This document shows positions 1 to 7,449 of a DNA stretch of 64,000 nt, in pieces. The stretch is taken from NCBI RefSeq assembly GCF_030548465.1, contig NZ_JAUOSF010000003.1, positions 124,001 to 188,000 of the forward strand, written 5' to 3'. Source of the stretch: Tamlana sp. 2_MG-2023 (GTDB lineage: Bacteria > Bacteroidota > Bacteroidia > Flavobacteriales > Flavobacteriaceae). Numbering within the stretch: the stretch's first letter is position 1; each line of letters starts with the position of its first letter. Made by a program: the position numbers and the translations under genes. Under the pieces are notes generated by a model that ran no database searches, was not told the origin of the DNA, and worked only from the letters and a program-made list of their open reading frames with translations.

Positions 1-243
1 GCGCCAATTTCATTAGAAGAACGTGTAGAAGCCGCTCGCCGTCATTTACAAATGTCTATTGATTGGAAAGGCGAGATACTTGGTGTTTTTGAAACCCGAC
101 GCCACTATACCAATTACTTTAAAGGGATCCCGCATTTTAAAGAATACCGTATGAAAATGGTAACTTCAGACCATGCCGAAGATGTTTTTGCAGCTTTCGA
201 TGAGGTTTTAGATAAATTTGCCGGTTATCAGTTTACGGAGTGA
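1..243 (+). CDS. dusB: tRNA-dihydrouridine synthase (DusB type), C-terminal fragment
   Basis: The reading frame is open from base 1 and stops at 241-243, so only about the last 80 residues are present and the start lies outside the window. The segment RRHYTNYFKGIPHFKEYR is the characteristic C-terminal helical-domain signature of DusB-type tRNA-dihydrouridine synthases, which reduce uridine to dihydrouridine in the tRNA D-loop using FMN and NADPH. The FMN barrel and catalytic Cys are upstream of the window and cannot be checked. An internal Met at 52 is not the real start, because the homologous sequence continues upstream of it in frame. Confidence 0.85.
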   Translation, partial: APISLEERVEAARRHLQMSIDWKGEILGVFETRRHYTNYFKGIPHFKEYRMKMVTSDHAEDVFAAFDEVLDKFAGYQFTE

Positions 244-362
244 AATTTAGCCTGATTTACACATTTTTCATTTTGAGTTGCCGAGGTCAATAGTTATATC
301 CGAAAAGCATAAAATTATTTTTGTTTTGAAAATGAGTTTGTTAATTAAATACTGTTGTCAGT

Positions 363-419
363 TCGAGCGCAGTCGAGAATGTTTCGATGTTAAAGGGTAC
401 CAATCTCGACTGCGCTCGA
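363..419. repeat. Dispersed palindromic element (16-bp perfect arms)
   Basis: Arms at 363-378 and 404-419 are perfect 16-bp inverted repeats (tcgagcgcagtcgaga / tctcgactgcgctcga) around a 25-base spacer. The gap 244-600 otherwise holds only AT-rich sequence and the pgk promoter. There is no T-run after the stem, so it is not a typical intrinsic terminator. A closely related half-element occurs at 43312-43330 (ttctcgactccgctcgaac), which suggests a dispersed family rather than a gene-specific site. Confidence 0.75.
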
Positions 420-558
420 TTTGACATGCTGATTAAAATTCAATTTTAGAATACGAAACTAACTTCCTACTTTATTACTTTTTATCGAATATGTTAATTT
501 CTTTAAAATTTCAAACGTTTTCGTGAAAAAACAGATTTTTTAGCACTCTTTAATTAGT

Positions 559-566
559 TACATTTG
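559..566 (+). promoter_or_regulatory. Putative promoter -7 box for pgk
   Basis: TACATTTG matches the Bacteroidota TAnnTTTG -7 consensus and lies 34 bases before the pgk ATG. No convincing TTG -33 element is visible, only a T-run at about 535-541. Confidence 0.5.
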
Positions 567-600
567 TATGTAAAATATTTAAAAGATAAAAAATAGAGCT

Positions 601-1788
601 ATGAAAACCTTAAATGATTTTGATTTCAAAGATAAAAAAGCCTTAATAAGAGTAGATTTTAATGTGCCTTTAAATGAAAAGTTTGAAGTGACCGATGCGA
701 CTCGAATTGTGTCTGCAAAACCTACTATAATCAAGATTTTAGAAGATGGCGGAAGCTGTATTTTAATGTCTCACTTAGGGCGTCCAAAAGGATTTCAAGA
801 TGAGTTTTCTTTAAAGCATATCGCAGATAAAGTTTCAGAAGTTTTAGGTGTGGAAGTAGAATTTGTTGCCGATTGTATTGGTGAAAAGGCTGAAGCTGCT
901 GCTGCAAGTTTAGAGCCAGGAAAAGTTTTATTACTAGAAAATTTACGTTTTTATTCAGAAGAAACAGCTGGTGATGTCGCTTTCGCGGAAAAATTATCGA
1001 AACTAGGTGATATCTATGTGAATGATGCTTTTGGTACAGCACATAGAGCGCATGCTTCAACAACTATTGTAGCTCAGTTTTTTGAAGGTAAAAAATGTTT
1101 CGGAAACTTATTAGCTCAAGAAATTGAAAGCATTCAAAAAGTAATGGAAACGGGTGAAAAACCAGTTTTAGCCATTCTTGGTGGTGCAAAAGTATCTTCT
1201 AAAATAACCATTATAGAAAATATTCTTGATAAAGTAGATCACCTTATTATTGGTGGTGGTATGGCCTTTACATTTGTGAAAGCGCAAGGCGGAAAAATAG
1301 GTGACTCTATTTGTGAAGATGATAAAATGCCTTTGGCATTAGAGATTTTAAAGCAGGCAAAAGCTAAAAATGTACAGATTCATATCCCTGTTGATACGAT
1401 TGCTGCCGATGCTTTTAGTAACGATGCCAATAAGCAAACTGTAGATATTACTGCGATTCCTGATGGTTGGGAAGGTGTGGATGCCGGACCAAAATCTATC
1501 GCTGCTTTTGATAAAGTGGTTAATGCATGTAAAACAATTCTTTGGAATGGACCATTAGGTGTATTCGAAATGGAATCGTTTGCAAACGGAACAATTGAAT
1601 TAGGGAATTCTATTGCTGAAGCTACTAAAAACGGCGCTTTCTCTCTTGTAGGAGGTGGAGATTCGGTTGCGGCTGTGAAGCAATTCGGATTTGAAAATAA
1701 AGTAAGTTATGTAAGTACTGGTGGTGGTGCCATGCTTGAAAGTTTAGAGGGTAAAACCTTACCAGGTATAGCTGCCATATTGGAATAA
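601..1788 (+). CDS. pgk: Phosphoglycerate kinase
   Basis: Cytosolic glycolytic enzyme that transfers phosphate from 1,3-bisphosphoglycerate to ADP. The 395-aa length is typical of bacterial PGK. Visible landmarks are RVDFNVPL (residues 17-24), SHLGRPKG (57-64), the substrate-binding LLENLRFY (111-118), [13 protein letters not shown] (141-153), GGAKVSSKI (194-202), the hinge region WNGPLGVFE (315-323) and the nucleotide-binding GGGDS (351-355). It has its own -7 box upstream and appears monocistronic, followed after 79 bases by the lytic transglycosylase gene. No anomalies are seen. Confidence 0.97.
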   Translation: MKTLNDFDFKDKKALIRVDFNVPLNEKFEVTDATRIVSAKPTIIKILEDGGSCILMSHLGRPKGFQDEFSLKHIADKVSEVLGVEVEFVADCIGEKAEAAAASLEPGKVLLLENLRFYSEETAGDVAFAEKLSKLGDIYVNDAFGTAHRAHASTTIVAQFFEGKKCFGNLLAQEIESIQKVMETGEKPVLAILGGAKVSSKITIIENILDKVDHLIIGGGMAFTFVKAQGGKIGDSICEDDKMPLALEILKQAKAKNVQIHIPVDTIAADAFSNDANKQTVDITAIPDGWEGVDAGPKSIAAFDKVVNACKTILWNGPLGVFEMESFANGTIELGNSIAEATKNGAFSLVGGGDSVAAVKQFGFENKVSYVSTGGGAMLESLEGKTLPGIAAILE

Positions 1789-1867
1789 TCGCGCTTAAGT
1801 TTTTAGTTTAGCGTAAAATACACGAATTTTGCCATAATATCGTTCAATAACTATTGATATAGATTTT

Positions 1868-3448
1868 ATGGCAATTCGTTTTTTTATACTTTTCGTAGTA
1901 CTCAATATAAGCACTGGCTTCTCTCAAGTGCAAGATTCAACTTCTCTTAAAAAGAATTCTAGTAAAGACTCATTAAGAGTTGAGAACACACCAATTAAAG
2001 ATACTTTATTAGATGTCAGCCAAACGGCTGCAAAAACTATTGCTGTTGATAGTTTTTCAATAAACAACTTAAAAGACCACGTATTAGTAGAGAAGTTTGA
2101 TAAAAAGTGGCATGATGAATTGTATAGGAGTCATGACCTTTATGATACCATTTCTAAAAGTGTCGCTGAACTTGATTACGAACCTGTTATATATGCAGAA
2201 CTACCTACCGATACACTAAAAGCGCGTTTAAAGGAACTTAATGCAAGAACACCTTTTAATGTAGAATACAATCCGGCACTAGAAAGCGTTATAAAATCCT
2301 ATTTAAAGAATAGGCCAAAAACCTTGCAAAGGCTTATTAATTTGAGTGCGTTTTACTTTCCTATGTTTGAAACGGAACTCGATAAGCATAACATTCCGCT
2401 AGAAATAAAATACTTAGCGGTGGTTGAATCAGCCTTAAAACCAAGGGCTAAATCAAGAGTAGGCGCAACAGGCCTATGGCAGTTTATGTATACTACAGGT
2501 AAAAGTTATGGTTTACATGTAACTAGTTATGTTGATGAGCGTAGTGACCCCATTATGTCTACCGAAGCAGCAGCAAAATACTTATCAAGATTATATGATA
2601 TTTTTGATGATTGGGACCTAGCCTTGGCAGCGTATAATTCAGGGCCAGGAAATGTAAATAAAGCGATTAGGCGTTCTGGAGGTTATAAAAACTACTGGAA
2701 TATCCGTCATAATTTACCGCGTGAAACCGCAGGATATTTACCAGCCTTTTTAGCTAACATGTATATTTTTGAATATGCTGAGGAACATGGTTTTACAAAA
2801 CCAAATCCTGAAATTGCTTATTTCCAAACCGATACGGTTAAAGTGAAGCACATGATTACGCTCGATCATGTTTCAAAAGTTACAGGAACGCCCATTGAGG
2901 AATTACAGTTTTTAAATCCGTCTTATAAATTGGATATTATCCCGTATGTGAAAAACGAGGATTATGTGTTGCGATTACCAATTGAGGCTGTAGGTAAATT
3001 TGTGAATAACGAAGTTGAGGTTTATCATTACGCAAAAACGGAATTAAATAAGCGTGAAAAACCTTTGCCGCAGTATTCTAAGACAAGCAATAAAGTTACT
3101 TATCGTGTAAAATCTGGCGATTACCTCGGTAAGATTGCTAGAAAATATAGTGTTCGAATAAGTGATATAAAACGTTGGAATAGTTTAAGAAGTAATAATA
3201 TTGATATTGGTCAGCGTATTACTATTTACCCCAAACACCCGCAAGGGGCAACTTCTGCAAGCTCAAGTAACACGAGTATAAAAGAAATTTCGGGGGAGGC
3301 ATTGGTGTATACGGTAAAAGATGGTGATTCACTTTGGAGTATCTCTCAAAAATTTTCTGGAGTTTCTGTTCAAAATATTATAGATTGGAACGGTATTAGT
3401 GGGAATAAATTAAAACCAGGAATGAAATTAAAAATTTCCAAAGGATAA
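1868..3448 (+). CDS. mltD: Membrane-associated/periplasmic lytic transglycosylase with LysM repeats (MltD-like)
   Basis: Cleaves the MurNAc-GlcNAc bond of peptidoglycan to give anhydro-muropeptides. Residues 1-19 form a signal peptide. A poorly conserved linker follows (20-130). The SLT domain spans roughly 150-300, with the catalytic glutamate E187 in VVESAL, then GATGLWQFM (199-207) and AAYNSGPGNV (254-263). LysM-like segments follow: a divergent one at about 325-372, and two clear ones at 412-455 (YRVKSGDYLGKIA) and 481-524 (YTVKDGDSLWSIS). The cell-wall-binding LysM domains support an anchoring role. Domain order and the 526-aa length fit the MltD family. There is no lipobox, so a lipoprotein form is not supported. 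Confidence 0.92.
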   Translation: MAIRFFILFVVLNISTGFSQVQDSTSLKKNSSKDSLRVENTPIKDTLLDVSQTAAKTIAVDSFSINNLKDHVLVEKFDKKWHDELYRSHDLYDTISKSVAELDYEPVIYAELPTDTLKARLKELNARTPFNVEYNPALESVIKSYLKNRPKTLQRLINLSAFYFPMFETELDKHNIPLEIKYLAVVESALKPRAKSRVGATGLWQFMYTTGKSYGLHVTSYVDERSDPIMSTEAAAKYLSRLYDIFDDWDLALAAYNSGPGNVNKAIRRSGGYKNYWNIRHNLPRETAGYLPAFLANMYIFEYAEEHGFTKPNPEIAYFQTDTVKVKHMITLDHVSKVTGTPIEELQFLNPSYKLDIIPYVKNEDYVLRLPIEAVGKFVNNEVEVYHYAKTELNKREKPLPQYSKTSNKVTYRVKSGDYLGKIARKYSVRISDIKRWNSLRSNNIDIGQRITIYPKHPQGATSASSSNTSIKEISGEALVYTVKDGDSLWSISQKFSGVSVQNIIDWNGISGNKLKPGMKLKISKG

Positions 3449-3632
3449 CACCATTTTAACCCTATAATATCGCATATAATTTGTTTCTTTTTCGTCCATA
3501 TTTCAATATAAAATAAAACCGTAGCTACTGCTATGATTGAATTTTCTATTTTATCTGAACAAAAAATAATTCAAATTAAAAATACGACATTATACAATTA
3601 AATGGGTATAATTTAAACACAAGACTTGTATT

Positions 3633-4622
3633 ATGAGAAACATGATTTGCTCTGCCATCGTTTTATTGCTGCTTATTTCTTGCGGGGAAACGAAAAAAAA
3701 ATCTAATGAAGATTTTCTTCCAGATGCTTCTGGAGCCATTAATAATGTATCGGTAGTTACCGAAAATGATCTTTGGGAGGGTCGTGTAGGTGATGCCATC
3801 CGTACGGTGTTAACAAAACCTATTTACGGCTTGCCTCAAGACGAACCTATGTTTAGTATTAGTCAGATTCCATCATCAGTTTTTTCTGGGTTTGTAACAA
3901 AGAACAGAACAGTTTTAATCATAAATCCTAAAAATGCTAAAGGTTTTAATATTGCCACAAATGTTTACGCGAAGCCACAAAAAGTGATTACGGTTTCTGG
4001 AAAAACTAAAGAAGAGATTATTGAAGTGCTTTCAGAAAACGAATCGAAAATTATAGAGATCTTTAGAGGTGAAGAGTTAGCGGAGCGTCAACGTCAAATG
4101 ATGAAATCGCCACATACTTTTAAATCTATTCAGGAAAAGTTAGGGTTAACAATGCAATTTGCATCCATTTATAGAAAAGCCACTGAGACTGAAGATTTTT
4201 TCTGGTTTAGAAAAGACATCACTACAGGGACTAATAATTTAATGCTTTATGAATTGCCTTTAAACGCTATAAAGAGAAATGATAGTTTAGTGAGCCAAAT
4301 TATTAAGATAAGAGATTCCGTGGGGAAAACTTATATTGAAGGCCCAGTAGAAGGTTCTTATATGGTTACTGAAGATGCTTATGCGCCGTATATAACAGAA
4401 ACAATTATAGATAATAAACCAGCCATCGAAACTAGAGGTATTTGGGATGTTAAAAATGCCTTTATGGCCGGTCCATTTATAAATTATGCGATTGAAGACA
4501 AAGCTAATAACCGTTGGGTGGTTATAGAAGGGTTTTCATTCGCACCTTCGGTTGAAAAAAGAAATTATATGTTAGAATTGGAATCTATTATAAAATCCGT
4601 TAAAATCGATTTATCAATCTAA
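3633..4622 (+). CDS. DUF4837 family lipoprotein
   Basis: This 329-aa protein has a lipoprotein signal ending in LLLLISC, with Cys17 as the lipidation site, so it is probably anchored in the outer or inner membrane facing the periplasm. The remainder has no transmembrane segment. I recognise the family as DUF4837, a Bacteroidota family of unknown function, from its overall pattern including GFVTKNRTVLII and FFWFRKDI. No catalytic motif is evident. It stands alone between the lytic transglycosylase gene and a strong bidirectional terminator. The upstream 184-base gap (3449-3632) is AT-rich with no clear promoter box. Confidence 0.75.
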   Translation: MRNMICSAIVLLLLISCGETKKKSNEDFLPDASGAINNVSVVTENDLWEGRVGDAIRTVLTKPIYGLPQDEPMFSISQIPSSVFSGFVTKNRTVLIINPKNAKGFNIATNVYAKPQKVITVSGKTKEEIIEVLSENESKIIEIFRGEELAERQRQMMKSPHTFKSIQEKLGLTMQFASIYRKATETEDFFWFRKDITTGTNNLMLYELPLNAIKRNDSLVSQIIKIRDSVGKTYIEGPVEGSYMVTEDAYAPYITETIIDNKPAIETRGIWDVKNAFMAGPFINYAIEDKANNRWVVIEGFSFAPSVEKRNYMLELESIIKSVKIDLSI

Positions 4623-4634
4623 ATGTAAAGACAC

Positions 4635-4671
4635 AAAAAAGACCAGCAAATCCTATTTGCTGGTCTTTTTT
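4635..4671. terminator. Bidirectional intrinsic terminator between DUF4837 gene and tatA
   Basis: A perfect 16-bp stem (4635-4650 pairs with 4656-4671) closes a 5-base loop. The stem starts with six A and ends with six T, so it can terminate transcription on both strands. It sits exactly between two convergent genes. Confidence 0.92.
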
Positions 4672-4693
4672 GTATCAATTGAAATGAATTACA

Positions 4694-4879
4694 CTAGTCT
4701 TTTTTATCAATACTAGTTTCTTCATCTTCTTTGCTAGCATCCTTAAATTCTTTAATGCCACTACCTAAACCACGCATTAATTCTGGAATTTTTTTACCTC
4801 CAAATAAAAGTAAAACAACCACGACAATTAAGGCGATTTGCCAAGGTCCGATGGCTAATGGTAACATATATAAGTTCAT
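4694..4879 (-). CDS. tatA: Twin-arginine translocase subunit TatA/E
   Basis: A 61-aa protein with one N-terminal transmembrane helix ([14 protein letters not shown]), then the TatA hinge and amphipathic helix ([20 protein letters not shown]) and an acidic tail. TatA oligomers form the protein-conducting element that moves folded proteins across the inner membrane. The start was set at ATG 4879. A longer frame from a TTG at 4900 would overlap the -7 box TAACTTTG and so would probably lie upstream of the transcript start. No tatC is present in the window, so the partner must be encoded elsewhere. Confidence 0.92.
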   Translation of the reverse strand: MNLYMLPLAIGPWQIALIVVVVLLLFGGKKIPELMRGLGSGIKEFKDASKEDEETSIDKKD

Positions 4880-4897
4880 AATATTTAATTTAAAAAA

Positions 4898-4905
4898 CAA
4901 AGTTA
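4898..4905 (-). promoter_or_regulatory. Putative promoter -7 box for tatA
   Basis: On the minus strand the sequence reads TAACTTTG, matching TAnnTTTG, 18 bases before ATG 4879. This placement argues against the alternative TTG start at 4900. Confidence 0.5.
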
Positions 4906-5033
4906 ATAATTAAAGTTTAATAATAGCGTTTTAAGCATAACTTTAGCATTTTGGTATGCATTCTAACGAGTTTTCTCTTTCGGAATTATGCCAGTCTTTG
5001 CTTGAAGAACTCCACTATTTCATAAATTCTATC

Positions 5034-5041
5034 TATTTTTG
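5034..5041 (+). promoter_or_regulatory. Putative promoter -7 box immediately before the M23 peptidase gene
   Basis: TATTTTTG ends at 5041, only six bases before ATG 5048. If the transcript starts the usual few bases after the -7 box, the mRNA would be leaderless or nearly so. Confidence 0.5.
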
Positions 5042-5047
5042 CAGCGC

Positions 5048-5917
5048 ATGGCAGATAAAGAAAAGAAACCTAAAAAAAGAATAAAAAAACTACTGGATAA
5101 ATACCGGTTAGTGATTCTTAATGAAAATACTTTTGAAGAACGCCTTTCATTCAAGCTCACGCGATTAAACGTATTCGTAATGGGGTCGTTAATGGCGGTG
5201 TTTTTTATTTCTATTACGTATTTAATTATAGCTTTAACACCTTTAAGAGAATATATTCCTGGATATTCTTCTACGGCATTGAAAAAAAAGGCTACTGAAT
5301 TAAGCTATAAAACAGATTCCTTACAGCAAGTTATTATTTTAAATAATCGTTATTATAGTTCTATAAAAAAGGTGTTAACAGGTGATGTGAGTACGGTTGA
5401 TTTTAATCGAGATTCCATTATTAATGCTGTAAAAATTGAAGCAGGAGAAGTGGATTTTACACCGATTGCTGAAGATTCATTATTACGTGAGAAAGTAGAT
5501 AAGGAAGATAAATACAATTTATTTGAATCGGCCACATCGGCCACAAACTTTGTTTTGTTTCCACCGGTTAATGGCGAAATTAGTGAAACATACAAGCCAA
5601 AAGAAAAACATTATGCCGTAGATGTTGCTGTTGCTAAAGACACGCCCATAAAGGCCGCAGCCGATGGGGTTGTGATTTTTGCTGAATGGACAGCTAGTAC
5701 GGGGTATGTCATTATTTTAGAGCATAGCCACGGTTTAATATCTATTTATAAACATTGTTCTGCTTTAACAAAAGTTCAGGGCGATTTAGTGAAATCGGGG
5801 GAGGTGATAGCTACCGCTGGAAATACAGGAGAATTATCAACAGGGCCACATTTACATTTTGAGCTTTGGAACGACGGGTACCCAATTAATCCCACAAACT
5901 TTATCGATTTTAAATAA
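5048..5917 (+). CDS. Membrane-anchored M23 family metallopeptidase (LytM domain)
   Basis: A 289-aa protein with a short basic cytoplasmic N-terminus, one transmembrane helix at about 42-64, a periplasmic linker (65-165) and a C-terminal LytM/M23 domain. The zinc ligands are intact: H188 and D192 (HYAVD), plus H268-x-H270 (HLHFELW), with the additional conserved H236. It is therefore likely an active zinc endopeptidase cutting peptidoglycan cross-bridges. The ATG at 5048 was preferred over an in-frame TTG at 5039 that lies inside the promoter box. Its stop overlaps the next gene's ATG by one base (TAATG), implying translational coupling with the GH3-family gene. Confidence 0.9.
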   Translation: MADKEKKPKKRIKKLLDKYRLVILNENTFEERLSFKLTRLNVFVMGSLMAVFFISITYLIIALTPLREYIPGYSSTALKKKATELSYKTDSLQQVIILNNRYYSSIKKVLTGDVSTVDFNRDSIINAVKIEAGEVDFTPIAEDSLLREKVDKEDKYNLFESATSATNFVLFPPVNGEISETYKPKEKHYAVDVAVAKDTPIKAAADGVVIFAEWTASTGYVIILEHSHGLISIYKHCSALTKVQGDLVKSGEVIATAGNTGELSTGPHLHFELWNDGYPINPTNFIDFK

Positions 5918-7404
5918 TGATATCAATAAAATCTGCTTTAGCAATACCGTTTGCAAAAATTATAAATAAAAAAGTTCAGAAATGGGCTAATAATCCTGTG
6001 GAAACACAACAAAAGGTGTTTCAGGAACTTATATCTCAGGCTACAAGTACGGCTTTTGGTCAAGATCATGATTTTGTAAGCATCAATAACCATCTTGATT
6101 TTGTAAAACGTGTGCCTGTTCGTGACTATGAGGCGCTTAAACCTTATGTGGAACGTGTGGTTGCAGGAGAGTCTGATATATTATGGAAAGGCAAGCCCTT
6201 ATATTTTGCAAAAACATCGGGAACGACTTCTGGGGCGAAATATATTCCTTTAACTAAGGAAAGCATGCCTAATCATGTAGAAGCAGCAAGAAATGCTATC
6301 TTATTATATATTAATGAAACGGGCAGTGCCAAGTTTGTTGATGGTAAAATGATTTTTTTGCAAGGTAGTCCAGAATTGAAAGAGCAAAACGGCATACAAT
6401 TAGGCCGATTATCTGGGATTGTAGCGCATTATGTTCCGAAATATTTGCAGAAAAACCGTTTACCTTCTTGGGAAACAAATTGTATAGATGATTGGGAGAC
6501 TAAAGTAGATGCCATCGTTGAGGAAACACTTCCAGAAGACATGACTGTTATTTCAGGGATTCCTTCTTGGGTTCAAATGTATTTTGAAAAAATTCAGCAG
6601 AAAACAGGAAAACCTGTTGGTGATGTATTCAAGAATTTTAATTTGTTCATTTTTGGAGGTGTTAATTATGAACCTTACCGTGCTAAATTTGAAAATCTTA
6701 TTGGCAGAAAAGTAGATAGTATTGAATTATATCCTGCAAGTGAAGGTTTCTTTGCTTACCAAGATAAGCAGCATGAAAAGGGCATGTTACTCTTGTTAAA
6801 TTCAGGTATTTTTTACGAGTTTATTAAAGCAGATGAATTTTTTAGTGAAAAGCCAAAACGACTTACCATTAAACATGTTGAAGTTGATGTTAATTATGTC
6901 ATGATTATTTCTACAAATGCTGGGCTTTGGGGGTATAACTTAGGAGATACCGTTCAATTTACTTCAACAAAACCTTATCGTGTTATTGTTTCTGGGCGTA
7001 TCAAGCATTTTATTTCAGCTTTTGGTGAACATGTTATTGGTAAAGAAGTGGAACAGGCGATGCAAGAGGCTACTGAAGGTTCCGATATTCGGGTTTCAGA
7101 ATTTACGGTGGCGCCACAAATTACGCCAGAATCAGGTTTGCCTTATCATGAATGGTTTATCGAATTTGAAAATGAACCAGAAGATCTTTCCGCATTAGCG
7201 CAAAAATTAGACGCCTCGCTTCAAAAACAAAACAGCTATTATTTCGATTTAATTGAAGGTAAAGTTTTGCAGCCTTTAAAAATAACTAAAGTGAAAAAAG
7301 GCGGATTTCAAGCGTATATGAAATCGCAAGGGAAGTTGGGCGGACAAAATAAAATTCCGAGATTGTCTAACGACCGAAAAATTGTTGAAGGCATTCCGCA
7401 ATAA
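5917..7404 (+). CDS. GH3 auxin-responsive-promoter family adenylate-forming protein
   Basis: This 495-aa protein matches the GH3 branch of the acyl-adenylating (ANL-like) enzymes, best known from plants where they conjugate carboxylic acids to amino acids. The ATP-binding motif FAKTSGTTSGAKYIPLT is at 97-113, the second motif LYPASEGFFAYQ at 271-282, and the third segment YNLGDTVQF...GRIKHFISAFGEH at 340-372. The substrate in Bacteroidota is not known to me. It is translationally coupled to the upstream M23 peptidase, hinting at a cell-envelope role, but that is inference. No signal peptide is visible, so it is probably cytosolic. Confidence 0.85.
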   Translation: MISIKSALAIPFAKIINKKVQKWANNPVETQQKVFQELISQATSTAFGQDHDFVSINNHLDFVKRVPVRDYEALKPYVERVVAGESDILWKGKPLYFAKTSGTTSGAKYIPLTKESMPNHVEAARNAILLYINETGSAKFVDGKMIFLQGSPELKEQNGIQLGRLSGIVAHYVPKYLQKNRLPSWETNCIDDWETKVDAIVEETLPEDMTVISGIPSWVQMYFEKIQQKTGKPVGDVFKNFNLFIFGGVNYEPYRAKFENLIGRKVDSIELYPASEGFFAYQDKQHEKGMLLLLNSGIFYEFIKADEFFSEKPKRLTIKHVEVDVNYVMIISTNAGLWGYNLGDTVQFTSTKPYRVIVSGRIKHFISAFGEHVIGKEVEQAMQEATEGSDIRVSEFTVAPQITPESGLPYHEWFIEFENEPEDLSALAQKLDASLQKQNSYYFDLIEGKVLQPLKITKVKKGGFQAYMKSQGKLGGQNKIPRLSNDRKIVEGIPQ

Positions 7405-7449
7405 GATTCGCTCAATAATGTTATCTTTGGCGAGCATTTAATAGTATTC

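Noticed and set aside
731-1063. A 110-codon open frame on the minus strand inside pgk
   Set aside because: It is fully covered by the conserved pgk coding sequence, and the translated protein is rich in His, Leu and Lys with no recognisable family. The same applies to other long antisense frames, for example in rfbD, ugd and the priming transferase.
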